Assembly: GCF_020809045.1 (NCBI RefSeq)
Contig: NZ_CP078079.1
Coordinates: forward strand, 124,001 to 188,000
Origin: Pseudarthrobacter sp. L1SW
GTDB taxonomy: Bacteria > Actinomycetota > Actinomycetes > Actinomycetales > Micrococcaceae
DNA length: 64,000 nucleotides
Reading direction: 5' to 3'
Part shown: positions 54,441 through 63,467 of the stretch, piece after piece
Layout of the letters: every line of letters begins with the position of its first letter
How positions within the stretch are numbered: the stretch's first letter is position 1
Made by a program: the position numbers and the translations under genes
Notes under the pieces: model-generated
Databases searched by the model: none
Told to the model about the DNA's origin: nothing
What the model saw: only the letters and a program-made list of their open reading frames with translations

Positions 54441-55646
54441 ATGCCCGCTGCCACCCGGAACGCACAGGACCGTACTGTCAGGTTCGGCTTCGCCTTCATC
54501 GGCGCTCTGCTCATTGCAGTCAACCTCCGGGTGTCCTTTGTCAGCGTGGGGCCGGTCCTCGCGAACATCAGCTCCGACCTTGGTTTGTCCAGCGCTGCAG
54601 CGGGATTCCTGACCGGCCTTCCGCTCATTGCTTTCGCAGTCTTTTCACCCCTGGCGCCCGGCTTCGCCAGTCGTCTGGGCCTCGACCGTGCGCTGTGGAT
54701 GTCGTTGCTGTTCCTGGCCTCCGGCATTGCGCTCCGCTCCTTGCCCGTTCCCGGATTCATCTGGTTGGGCACAGCACTGATCGGCCTCGCGATAGCGTTC
54801 CTAAATGTCCTGGTCCCGTCGCTGGTGAAGCGGGACTTTCCCACTCGGGTCAGCCAGCTCACCGGCAGCTACACCGCCACCCAGGCCGTCTTCGCCGCTA
54901 TGGGGGCCGCCGTCGTCGTGCCCGTTGCGCAGACTTCCGCCGCGGGATGGCGGCTGGCCCTCGGCATCTGGGTGGGACTGGCCCTCATCGCCATGGCGGT
55001 GCTCCTGCCCTGGCTGCGCCGGCACAGCTCCGGCACCATGAAGGCCCCCACTCCGGAAGTGCCCCACCAATCGCCCTGGACCTCGGCTGTGGGCTGGCAG
55101 GTGACCATCTTCATGGGGCTCCAGTCGATCGCCTTCTACGTCCTGATGGCCTGGCTGCCCACAATCGAACAAAGCCGCGGGGTCCCGGCCGCTACCGCCG
55201 GCATCCACCTGTCCGTTTTCCTGCTGATTAGCGTCTTCGCAAGCCTTGTAGCAGGGGGCATCCTTCACCGCGGGTCGGACCAGCGGCTCGTCTCCTTCAC
55301 CAGCGGCGCGGTGATGGTTGTGACGTTCCTGGGCCTGGCGGTCGCACCGGACCTCATCCTGCTGTGGGTCTTCCTGGGGGCGGTCGGGTGCGGAAGCCTC
55401 ATTGTCATTGCCCTGTCGCTGTTCAGCCTCCGGACCGTGAACTACCCGCAGGCGGCATCCTTATCCGGCATGGCGCAGTCCGTGGGCTACGGCCTGGCTG
55501 CCGTGGGGCCGGTGATGTTCGGTGCTCTTCGCGATCTAAGCGGAGACTGGACGCTTCCACTGTTGGTTACAGCGGGCATTATGGCGGTCCTTGCCGTGAC
55601 GGGTGTGCTCGCGGGGCGAAACCGGGTGATCAGCGCCTCAGCATGA
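54441..55646 (+). CDS. MFS transporter, CynX/NimT type
   Basis: A 401-residue protein with 12 hydrophobic segments. CynX/NimT features include VNLRVSFVSVGPVLANI in helix 1 and the loop LVKRDFPTRVSQLTGSYTAT. Family members move cyanate, nitroimidazoles or other small anions. ATG 54441 is preferred; ATG 54426 is too close to AAAGG. It has no obvious partner gene, so the substrate is unknown. Confidence 0.85.
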   Translation: MPAATRNAQDRTVRFGFAFIGALLIAVNLRVSFVSVGPVLANISSDLGLSSAAAGFLTGLPLIAFAVFSPLAPGFASRLGLDRALWMSLLFLASGIALRSLPVPGFIWLGTALIGLAIAFLNVLVPSLVKRDFPTRVSQLTGSYTATQAVFAAMGAAVVVPVAQTSAAGWRLALGIWVGLALIAMAVLLPWLRRHSSGTMKAPTPEVPHQSPWTSAVGWQVTIFMGLQSIAFYVLMAWLPTIEQSRGVPAATAGIHLSVFLLISVFASLVAGGILHRGSDQRLVSFTSGAVMVVTFLGLAVAPDLILLWVFLGAVGCGSLIVIALSLFSLRTVNYPQAASLSGMAQSVGYGLAAVGPVMFGALRDLSGDWTLPLLVTAGIMAVLAVTGVLAGRNRVISASA

Positions 55647-55673
55647 CCACCCGCCGTCGTGCCTTTATCCAGG

Positions 55674-56762
55674 TCAGGTCCGCGCCTGGGCCTTCACCGA
55701 GGTCCGTTCCACTGCGGGGCAGTGGATTTTAGCAACCCCGCCCGTGCCGGATGCCGGCGCCCCGTCCAGTTCGAGCAGCATCCGGACACCCGCGGCGCCC
55801 AGCTCGTAATGGGGCAGGGACACCGTGGACAGCGGGGGGCGGAGGTGTGCGGCGATGACTTCCTGGTTGTCGAATCCCACGACCGCCATGTCATCGGGGA
55901 TGGACAGGCCGTGTTCCCGGAGGCCGTCGTAAAGGCCCATGGCCATCCGGTCGTTGTAGCAGTACACCGCCGTGACCCCGAGCTTGAGGAGCGCAGCGGT
56001 TGCTCCATAGCCGCCTTCCTGGTCCGGATACGCTTCCAGTACCAGGCCGGGGTGGAACGGAACGCCGGCTTCTTCAAGCGCCTGCCGGTACCCCAGGAGG
56101 CGGCCGTCCTTCGCTGGCGCGGGGATGGTGGCATTGATGAACGCGATCCGGCGGTGGCCCTGCCGCAGCAGGATTTCCGTGGCAGAGCGGCCGCCCTGCA
56201 CCTCGTCCGGAACAACGGCCCGCGTACCCGGCTCGTCTGAAAAGCAGTTCACCAGGACGAAGTCCGCTTCACGCAGCGGCGCAGGGATGTCCGTCTGCCG
56301 GTGGAACCAGGTGGAATAGAGGATGCCGCGGACTTTGTACTCGAGCATCATCTGGATGGCGTCCTGCTCGAGTTCGTTGTTGCCCTCGGTGTTGGCGATC
56401 AGCAGCGCGTAGCCATGCTTCCACGCCTCGTCCTGGGCGCCATGGATGATCTGGCCCGCGAAGGGCGTGGTGGCAACACCGTCGGCCACCAGCCCGATGA
56501 ACCGGGAACTTCCGCTGACCAGGGTCTTAGCCATGGCATTGGGGCGGTAGCCCAGGGCACGGATGGCATCGTTGACGCGCTGGCGCGTTTCCTCTGCAAT
56601 CCGGGCGCTCTTTTTCTTGTTGACCACCAGTGAGACGGTGGCCGTCGAAACCCCGGCTGCTTCTGCGACTTCGCGGAGGGTAACCGGGTGGGCGCGCTCC
56701 GGGGTCCGCGGCGAACGGGCCGCCGCTGCCGGCTTCCCTGCACCATTCTCCATTGAACTCAC
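55674..56762 (-). CDS. LacI-family regulator of the fructan locus
   Basis: A 362-residue LacI protein. The helix-turn-helix (VTLREVAEAAGVSTATVSLV, about residues 27-46) and hinge (NAMAKTL) are followed by a periplasmic-binding-like sugar domain. GTG 56762 has GGAGG at proper distance; ATG 56753 is possible. It ends the operon with two permeases, and probably reads the four AAGCGTT/AAGCGCTT palindromes at 61504-61645. Confidence 0.88.
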   Translation of the reverse strand: MSSMENGAGKPAAAARSPRTPERAHPVTLREVAEAAGVSTATVSLVVNKKKSARIAEETRQRVNDAIRALGYRPNAMAKTLVSGSSRFIGLVADGVATTPFAGQIIHGAQDEAWKHGYALLIANTEGNNELEQDAIQMMLEYKVRGILYSTWFHRQTDIPAPLREADFVLVNCFSDEPGTRAVVPDEVQGGRSATEILLRQGHRRIAFINATIPAPAKDGRLLGYRQALEEAGVPFHPGLVLEAYPDQEGGYGATAALLKLGVTAVYCYNDRMAMGLYDGLREHGLSIPDDMAVVGFDNQEVIAAHLRPPLSTVSLPHYELGAAGVRMLLELDGAPASGTGGVAKIHCPAVERTSVKAQART

Positions 56763-56800
56763 CTGTCCTCCGTCAGGAGTATATCCGCCTGCCGTGGCCG

Positions 56801-57706
56801 TCATCCCTTGCTCGCCCCGCTCTCCAGCCCCTGGATCATGGCCTTGTTCAGCACCAGGAAAACGAGCAGCAGCGGGGTAATGGTGACGCAGACGGCTGCG
56901 AAGGTTGCGGTCCAGTCCACCTTGCCCATGGCGCCGATGTAGTTCTGCAAGCCCAGCGGAATGGTCTTCAGGTCCTCGGACAGGACAAACGTGTTGGCGA
57001 AGATGAAGTCGTTCCAGATGAAGATGCTGTTGACCAGGACCACGGTCACCACAGTGTTCAGGGACAACGGCAGCGTGATCAGCCCGAAGATCCTGTAAGG
57101 GCCGGCGCCGTCAAGCGAGGCTGCCTCATACGTTTCCTTGGGGATGTACTCGTAGAACGAGCAGAACAGGTACACGGACATGGGCAGGGAGAATCCCGCC
57201 AGCGGGATGATCATCGACTGGTAGGTGTCCAGCAGGTTCACGGCCGAGTAGTCGATGAACAGCGGGACCAGGGCGATCTGCACCGGGACGATGATGCCGA
57301 TCAGGAACAGCCCGCGGACCAGCTTGCTGAGGCGGAATCCGAGGACCTGGATGGCGTAGGCGGCCATCATGCCGAACAGGACGATCAGGATGTTGGCCCC
57401 CATGGTCACGATGAAGCTGTTGAGGATGTTCCGGCCCAGATCCCCGGTTTCGAAGGCCCGGGCGTAGTTCTCCCACGTGAGGGAGCTGGGCAGTGCGAAT
57501 GGATCGCCGGTGGCAAAGTCCTGCTCCGTCCGCAGGCTGGTCAGGAACAGCCACGCGAGCGGGTACACCTGGACGATCACGATGAGCATGATCAGCACGC
57601 GTGACAGCGTGCGGAACAGGTCGGGCCTGCGACGGCGGCGCTGCACGGAGTACCGGGGAGGTACGACGGCGGGTGGCTGGGTGGGCGGGGCTGCTTGGGT
57701 GATCAT
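56801..57706 (-). CDS. ABC sugar permease (MalG-like), fructan locus
   Basis: A 301-residue permease with six membrane segments. The EAA loop is YEAASLDGAGPYRIFGLITL. An Ala/Pro-rich, then arginine-rich N-terminus (QRRRRRPDLFRTL) lies in the cytoplasm. It overlaps the preceding permease gene by 4 bases. It serves a CUT1 importer for fructo-oligosaccharide or its products. Confidence 0.9.
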   Translation of the reverse strand: MITQAAPPTQPPAVVPPRYSVQRRRRRPDLFRTLSRVLIMLIVIVQVYPLAWLFLTSLRTEQDFATGDPFALPSSLTWENYARAFETGDLGRNILNSFIVTMGANILIVLFGMMAAYAIQVLGFRLSKLVRGLFLIGIIVPVQIALVPLFIDYSAVNLLDTYQSMIIPLAGFSLPMSVYLFCSFYEYIPKETYEAASLDGAGPYRIFGLITLPLSLNTVVTVVLVNSIFIWNDFIFANTFVLSEDLKTIPLGLQNYIGAMGKVDWTATFAAVCVTITPLLLVFLVLNKAMIQGLESGASKG

Positions 57707-58599
57707 GAGTCTGCCTTCCGCTTGAGCAGGAACAGGATGAGGCCGACGGCGATGAGGCACTCGACAACGATGAAGACGGAGATGGTGCTGGCGTAGCCGA
57801 AGTCCGTGCTGGTGAAGGCGGTCTTGTACATGTAGGTGGTCAGCAGTTCGGAGGATTGTCCCGGGCCGCCGTTGGTCATCAGGTAGGGGATGTCGAAGCC
57901 GCGCAGGCCGTAGGTGGTGGCCATGATGGTGGTGGTGATCCACACCGGCCGGATGTAGGGGAACCGGATCTTGGTGAACAGGGTCCAGCGGGAAGCGCCG
58001 TCCAGGACCGCGGCCTCCTCAAGTTCCTTGGGCACGGCGATCAGGGCCGCGTAGATGATGAGCATGTAGAGCCCGGTGAAGCGCCAGCCTTCCGGAGCCG
58101 AGACTGCTGTGAGCACCGTGGAGACGTCTGAGAGCCAGGGCCGTTCGAGGCTGCCAAGGCCCACCCAGTGGAACAGCTGGTTGAGCAGGCCCACGGGTTC
58201 CAGGGAGTAGATCCGGACGAACAGGAAGGCGATGGCCACGGTGGAGATCACTGCCGGCAGCAGGTAGAGGGTCTTGATGAGTTCCCGTCCCCGGGTCAGG
58301 GACGTGAGGAGGCTGGCCACCACCAGGGCACCGCCGAGCTGCAGGACCAGGCAGATGGCCAGGTAGATGAGGGCGTTAAGGAACGCGCGCCAGAAGATGT
58401 CGTCAGCAACGAACATCCGGACGTAGTTGTCCAGCCCCACGAACTCCATGTCGCTGATGCCGTTCCACGAGAAGAAGCTCAGGAACAGGGACTGGAGGAT
58501 CGGAAAGAGCACAGCTGCGCCGTAGAGCAGCAGGGGCGGAAGCAGGAAGACCAGGACCGAGGTCCGTGACCTGTTGGGAAGCATCCTGTTGGGTTGCAT
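57703..58599 (-). CDS. ABC sugar permease (MalF-like), fructan locus
   Basis: A 298-residue permease with six membrane segments and the EAA loop LEEAAVLDGASRWTLFTKI. The ATG at 58599 follows GAAAGG; longer upstream frames overlap the binding-protein spacer. It pairs with the MalG-like subunit encoded next. Confidence 0.9.
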   Translation of the reverse strand: MQPNRMLPNRSRTSVLVFLLPPLLLYGAAVLFPILQSLFLSFFSWNGISDMEFVGLDNYVRMFVADDIFWRAFLNALIYLAICLVLQLGGALVVASLLTSLTRGRELIKTLYLLPAVISTVAIAFLFVRIYSLEPVGLLNQLFHWVGLGSLERPWLSDVSTVLTAVSAPEGWRFTGLYMLIIYAALIAVPKELEEAAVLDGASRWTLFTKIRFPYIRPVWITTTIMATTYGLRGFDIPYLMTNGGPGQSSELLTTYMYKTAFTSTDFGYASTISVFIVVECLIAVGLILFLLKRKADS

Positions 58600-58665
58600 G
58601 GCGGGGCCTTTCGGGCGGGGGACCGTGACGGTCCCCCGCCGCATGGTTACTGGGAGAAGCAGTGC

Positions 58666-60000
58666 CTACTTGAAGAACTTGGGGGCGTTCTGCGCGATGG
58701 TGTTGTCCATGGTGGCCGTGAACTGTTCGGGCGTGATGTTGCCCTGCACCAGCAGGACGAGCTCCTGCTGCAGCCGGCCGTTAGTGGTGGGGTCGAGCTG
58801 GGTATCCCAGGGCATGGCCTGCTTTGAGCCGAGGTCCTTGGCCTGGTCCAGCGCCTTCCGGTACAGCGGCGTGGCATTGGCCGGGATGGTGGTTTCGACG
58901 TCGGTGGTGGGGGAGAGCGCGCCCGTGGCCGCGTATTCGGCCGGGTACTTCTGCAGGGCGAACTTCAGGAAGTCGCTGACCAGCGGGTCATAGGTCTTGG
59001 AGTTCACCGCCATCCCAATGCCCGACGGCGAGACGAACTCGTTTGCCGCGGTCGCGGATCCAGCCGTGGTGGGCAGCGTGAAGAAGTCGATGCTTTCCCG
59101 CACGGAAGGGTCCAGTTTGTCGGTGGCCAGGCTGGGCAGTTCCCAGGTTCCGATGTTGTACATCGCGGCCTGCCCGGACGTGAACTGGTTCTGCGCGTCG
59201 GAGTAGCCCTGGGCTGAGAAGCCTTCCTGGAAGCACTTTGCCTTGCCCAGCTCCGCCATCCAGTTCACGGTCTTCTGGCCCGCGGGGTCCGCGAACTTCG
59301 CTTCGCCCTTCTTGAGTTTCTGCACGAATTCCGGTCCGGCTTCCCGGAATGGCTGGTACGCGATGTAGCGCTCCAGCGGCCACTGGTCCTGGCCGTCGAT
59401 GGCTATGGGGGTGATCCCTGCATTGCGGAGGGTGGTGCACATGGCCGGAATGTCATCCAGGGACGTGGGGACAGCAACGCCGGCCTTTTCCAGGAGGGCC
59501 TTGTTGTACCAGATGAACTCCAGCTCGAACTGGAACGGAATCATGTACAGGGAGCCGTCATCGAAACGCTGGTAGTCCAGCGCGGCGGGGCGGTAGTCAT
59601 CGTAGATGTCCAGCGTCTTCAGCAGCTTTTCGGCGTCCACCATCTTGCCCTGTTTGGCCAGCTGCTGGGCGAAGGGTGTGGCGTCGGTATCGAACAGTTC
59701 GGGCAGCTTGTTGGCGGCGGCCAGGGTCTCCAGCTTCTGGATGTAGGACGGCCGGTCCGGGGTGGTGATGAGGTTCAGCTCAAAGCCCGGGTGGTCCTTG
59801 GCATAGTCGTCGGCGATCTTCTTCATGATGTTGATGACGGCGCCGTCAGCCGGGCGGGAGAGCAGCCACGAGATTTCACGCGGCTTGACCTCACCGGCCG
59901 GGCTGACGTTCGAGGGATCGTTGGAACTTCCGCCGCCACAGGCCGTCAGGGCCAGGGCGGCAACAGCTGCGGTTGCGGCAGTGCGGAGCAGGTTTTTCAT
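58666..60000 (-). CDS. ABC sugar-binding lipoprotein, fructan locus
   Basis: A 444-residue binding protein with a signal peptide and lipobox LTACGGG (Cys about residue 21). The mature part (EISWLLSRPADGAVINIMKK) is a typical family 1 sugar binder. It lies between a GH32 gene and its permeases, pointing to fructose oligomers or sucrose-like ligands. Confidence 0.9.
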   Translation of the reverse strand: MKNLLRTAATAAVAALALTACGGGSSNDPSNVSPAGEVKPREISWLLSRPADGAVINIMKKIADDYAKDHPGFELNLITTPDRPSYIQKLETLAAANKLPELFDTDATPFAQQLAKQGKMVDAEKLLKTLDIYDDYRPAALDYQRFDDGSLYMIPFQFELEFIWYNKALLEKAGVAVPTSLDDIPAMCTTLRNAGITPIAIDGQDQWPLERYIAYQPFREAGPEFVQKLKKGEAKFADPAGQKTVNWMAELGKAKCFQEGFSAQGYSDAQNQFTSGQAAMYNIGTWELPSLATDKLDPSVRESIDFFTLPTTAGSATAANEFVSPSGIGMAVNSKTYDPLVSDFLKFALQKYPAEYAATGALSPTTDVETTIPANATPLYRKALDQAKDLGSKQAMPWDTQLDPTTNGRLQQELVLLVQGNITPEQFTATMDNTIAQNAPKFFK

Positions 60001-60047
60001 TGTCGGCAATCTCCCTTGATTGGAACGGGGGTAGGGGGTGGGGGTGT

Positions 60048-61484
60048 TTAGTTGTTGGTGCGCTTGCGTACTTCGAAACCTGTGACCGTGACTGTGCCTT
60101 CGCCGGCGAACACGCCTATCCGCCCGGACGGAAGGTCATAGATCCTGGTGCTGAGGGCCACCTGGCGGTCCACCACGGCGACGCAGAGATCCCCTTCGAC
60201 GACGACTTCCAGGGTGTGTTTACCGGGGCTGAGGTCGCAGGGGCGTTCGAGTTCAAGCTCGAACGGGACGTCGCCGGAGACGTGCCATTGGGCGTCGCCG
60301 CTGACCTTGCGGGGCCACCGGTCAAAGACCAGCCGCCCCCGCTTCGGTTCCAGGCGAAGAATGTAGGAGTGGTCCCCGTCGGGGCTGGACCGCAGCAGCA
60401 AGCCGCATTCGGTGGTGCCGGCGTCGATGTCCAGTTCTGCCCTGGCGTAGAACTGGCCGGGCAGGTCCTCGTTGGAGACGGCAGCCGCGTAGCTGTCCGG
60501 TGCTTCCAGCCTGGCGGGCAGGGCGGGATCAAACGTCAGCGGGACGTCCTCCCAGAAACTTTCCACCAGTTCGTCGGCGAAGCCGAACGCCAGGGTCCCG
60601 TCGGCGTTCTGACGGGCCTCCAGAACCGCCATGGTGCCCGCCCACTGCCAGGCGCCGTCGTCGGAATTTCCTTCCTTGGACGCGATCCAGCCGAAGAAGA
60701 AGCGCCGGCCGTCCCGTTCCGCCGTCTTGGCGGCGTAGAAGGCCCGCCCGTCGATGGAGTCCCGGGCCGGCACCGTCCAGGGGCCGTCGGGGCTCTTGGC
60801 CATGCGGTAGCGGGTGGTGAAGTTTTCCGAAAACTCGGAGTAGACCATGTACCACAAATCGCCCCAGGAGAACACGTCCGGGCATTCATGGGTGATGTAG
60901 CGGCGGGGGTCCCAGAACGGTTCCGCGTTCTCCCAGGCCAGCAGGTCCCTGGAGGTGCACTGGGCGATCACGCCGCGGCGCCGTTCAGGGCCCTCGGAGT
61001 GCCGGGCGGCAATGAGCATCCGCCACAGGCCGGCCGCCTCGTCGCGGAAGACGAAGGGATCCCGCCAGTCACCGGACTCGTATCCGGCGGGGGCGCCGAA
61101 CGTGAGCTCCGGATGCTTCACCCAGGTCAGCATGCCGTCGGTGCTGGTGGCGTGCATGACCAGCTGCAGCGGGAGCCCGTCGGTTCCGAGGTTGTTCGGG
61201 TTCTGCCCTGTGTAGAACAGGTGGTGGACGCCGGATTCGTCCGCCACGACGCTGCCGGTGTAGGCGTTGAAGTCGAGGTCGGCATCCGTTCCGTGGGGGA
61301 GGGCGACCCCATGGTCCTGGAACTGGATGAGGTCCTTGGTGGTCACCAGGTTCCATGGGGTTCCTGGTTTCGGTTCGGTGCGCACCTCGTGGAGGTAGAA
61401 GAGCCAGAACTCCCCGTTGTGCTCGAAAGGGATAAGGTCGCCCACCCATGCATCGGTGGGCTGGAAGAAGACCGGGTGATTCAT
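60048..61484 (-). CDS. GH32 fructan hydrolase, cytoplasmic
   Basis: A 478-residue GH32-like enzyme without a signal peptide. The five-bladed propeller carries the transition-state stabiliser RDP in DWRDPFVF and the acid/base Glu in HECPDVF. The nucleophile block is atypical: WVGDLIPF (Asp16) instead of WMNDPNG. A beta-sandwich module closes the protein (LEVVVEGDLCVAVVDRQ). It probably cleaves imported fructo-oligosaccharides. It is co-directional with the importer genes. Confidence 0.85.
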   Translation of the reverse strand: MNHPVFFQPTDAWVGDLIPFEHNGEFWLFYLHEVRTEPKPGTPWNLVTTKDLIQFQDHGVALPHGTDADLDFNAYTGSVVADESGVHHLFYTGQNPNNLGTDGLPLQLVMHATSTDGMLTWVKHPELTFGAPAGYESGDWRDPFVFRDEAAGLWRMLIAARHSEGPERRRGVIAQCTSRDLLAWENAEPFWDPRRYITHECPDVFSWGDLWYMVYSEFSENFTTRYRMAKSPDGPWTVPARDSIDGRAFYAAKTAERDGRRFFFGWIASKEGNSDDGAWQWAGTMAVLEARQNADGTLAFGFADELVESFWEDVPLTFDPALPARLEAPDSYAAAVSNEDLPGQFYARAELDIDAGTTECGLLLRSSPDGDHSYILRLEPKRGRLVFDRWPRKVSGDAQWHVSGDVPFELELERPCDLSPGKHTLEVVVEGDLCVAVVDRQVALSTRIYDLPSGRIGVFAGEGTVTVTGFEVRKRTNN

Positions 61485-61503
61485 CGGCGCTGATGTCCAT
61501 TTC

Positions 61504-61645
61504 TGCTAAAGCGTTTGATCACCCACAGGCTAACTGTCCCTGGGATGCCTGATCAAGCGTTTTAGCAAAAAATTGTTGGGACACGCTTAAACGCTTGACC
61601 ACTTCCGCAATCCGGACTAGCTTTTCCTGCTAAAGCGCTTGACCA
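61504..61645. promoter_or_regulatory. four LacI-type operators between the two GH32 genes
   Basis: Sites at 61504-61521 (TGCTAAAGCGTTTGATCA), 61550-61567 (inverted form, TGATCAAGCGTTTTAGCA), 61584-61601 (CGCTTAAACGCTTGACCA) and 61628-61645 (TGCTAAAGCGCTTGACCA) share a GCTAAA-CGCTTGA core typical of LacI proteins. A promoter for the secreted enzyme, TTGACC (61595-61600) with 17 bases to TAGCTT, overlaps the third site. Confidence 0.75.
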
Positions 61646-61739
61646 AAAGGGGGGCTGTGGCGGACCAACGTAGGTTCCAGCAGCAGTGAGCCCCACCGTT
61701 GCGCCCGGGCAGAGCCGCCCCCACGAGAGGAAGTCAAAG

Positions 61740-63290
61740 ATGACCCATGCCATTTCCCGCCGCCATGTCCTGCAGGGCACGGGAGCCCTCGCATTGTTCG
61801 CAGGCAGCAACCTTGCTGCCGCCCCCGCCCTCGCCCAAGGTTCCCTGCGGGCCGTCTATCACATGACACCCCCGTCGGGTTGGCTCTGCGACCCCCAACG
61901 CCCGGTGTACCTGGACGGCGCCTACCACCTCTACTACCTGCACTCCACGCAGAACAACGGCCAGGGCGGTTGGGACCATGCCACCACCACGGACGCCGTA
62001 TCCTTCGCCCATCACGGCGACGCGCTGCCGCTGCAGCCGGATTTCCCCGTTTGGTCGGGATCTGCGGTGGTGGACACGGCCAACACCGCCGGATTCGGGG
62101 CCGGCGCGGTCATCGCGCTGGCAACCCAGCCCACGGGCGGCATCCGAAAATACCAGGAGCAGTACCTGTACTGGTCAACGGACGGCGGCTATTCATTCAC
62201 GGCGCTTCCGGATCCGGTCATCGTGAACACGGACGGAAGGGCAGCGACAACCCAGGCGGAGATCGACAATGCAGAGTGGTTCCGTGACCCGAAGATCCAC
62301 TGGGATGCCGACCGGCACGAGTGGGTGTGCGTGATCGGCCGCGCACGGTACGCAGCGTTCTACACTTCACCGAACCTGCGTGACTGGCAGCTGAAGCGTA
62401 ACTTCGACTTTCCCAACCATGCGCTGGGCGGCATCGAGTGTCCCGACCTCTTCGAGATGACAGCCAATGACGGCACCCGGCATTGGGTGCTGGGTGCCAG
62501 CATGGACGCCTACAGCATCGGGCTGCCCATGACCTACGCCTACTGGACAGGACGGTGGGACGGGGAGCAGTTCCTTGCTGACGACGTCAACAGCCCGCAG
62601 TGGCTCGACTGGGGATGGGACTGGTACGGCGCTGTCACCTGGCCGGCCATCGAGGCGCCTGAAACGCGGCGGTACGCGATCGGCTGGATGAACAACTGGA
62701 AGTACGCCGCCCGGGACGTGCCCACCGATGCCACTGACGGGTACAACGGCCAGAATTCGGTGGTGAGGGAACTGCGCCTGGAGCGCCAGGCAGGCGGCTG
62801 GTTTTCGTTGCTGAGCAGCCCGCTGGGCGCACTCACCCGGTACGCCACCTCCACCACCGCATTCCCGGACCGCACGGTCAACGGCAGCGCGGTGTTGCCC
62901 TGGTGCGGCCGGGCATACGAGCTTGAACTGGACATCTCCTGGGACGCGGCGGCGAATGTCGGGGTTTCGGTGGGGCGCTCCACGGACGGCGCCAGGCACA
63001 CAAACATCGGCAAATACGGCAACGAACTCTACGTGGACCGCGCGCCCTCGGACCAGCCGGGCTTCTCCCTGGCGCCCTATACGCGCGCGGCCGCTCCCAT
63101 TGACTCCGCCGCACGCTCGGTGCATCTGCGGATCTTCGTTGATACGCAGAGCGTGGAGGTGTTCGTGAATGCCGGGCACACCGTGCTCTCCCAGCAGGTG
63201 CACTTTGCGAACGGCGACACGGGGATTTCGTTCTATACCGACGGCGGTCCGGCCACCTTCTCCGGCATCACCATCCGGTCCTTCGAATAA
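61740..63290 (+). CDS. secreted GH32 levanase/inulinase-like enzyme (TAT signal)
   Basis: A 516-residue GH32 enzyme exported by the twin-arginine route (SRRHVLQGTGALALFAGS, then APALAQG cleavage region). Active residues are Asp51 in GWLCDPQRP, RDP in WFRDPKIHW and Glu in GGIECPDLF. A C-terminal beta-sandwich ends SGITIRSFE. It likely cuts extracellular levan, inulin or sucrose to feed the ABC importer. ATG 61740 has AGGAAG upstream. Confidence 0.9.
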   Translation: MTHAISRRHVLQGTGALALFAGSNLAAAPALAQGSLRAVYHMTPPSGWLCDPQRPVYLDGAYHLYYLHSTQNNGQGGWDHATTTDAVSFAHHGDALPLQPDFPVWSGSAVVDTANTAGFGAGAVIALATQPTGGIRKYQEQYLYWSTDGGYSFTALPDPVIVNTDGRAATTQAEIDNAEWFRDPKIHWDADRHEWVCVIGRARYAAFYTSPNLRDWQLKRNFDFPNHALGGIECPDLFEMTANDGTRHWVLGASMDAYSIGLPMTYAYWTGRWDGEQFLADDVNSPQWLDWGWDWYGAVTWPAIEAPETRRYAIGWMNNWKYAARDVPTDATDGYNGQNSVVRELRLERQAGGWFSLLSSPLGALTRYATSTTAFPDRTVNGSAVLPWCGRAYELELDISWDAAANVGVSVGRSTDGARHTNIGKYGNELYVDRAPSDQPGFSLAPYTRAAAPIDSAARSVHLRIFVDTQSVEVFVNAGHTVLSQQVHFANGDTGISFYTDGGPATFSGITIRSFE

Positions 63291-63467
63291 CCCAAAAGGC
63301 CAAGGCCAAACGGCCCTACTACATCCCGCACTGGCCCCCTACGGTGGTTGCTGCGGGCGAAGTGCCGCCCGCTCCAGCCAAAATGTGAAGCAATCGAAAG
63401 CCTGGCAATGCGTCCCCTGGCGGGTGACATGCCGAGGGTATGCATCCGGCTTGGAGTGGAGGATGCG

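Noticed and set aside
59973..61493. 506-codon plus-strand frame opposite the GH32 gene
   Set aside because: Antisense shadow; the minus strand holds the RDP and EC motifs of GH32.
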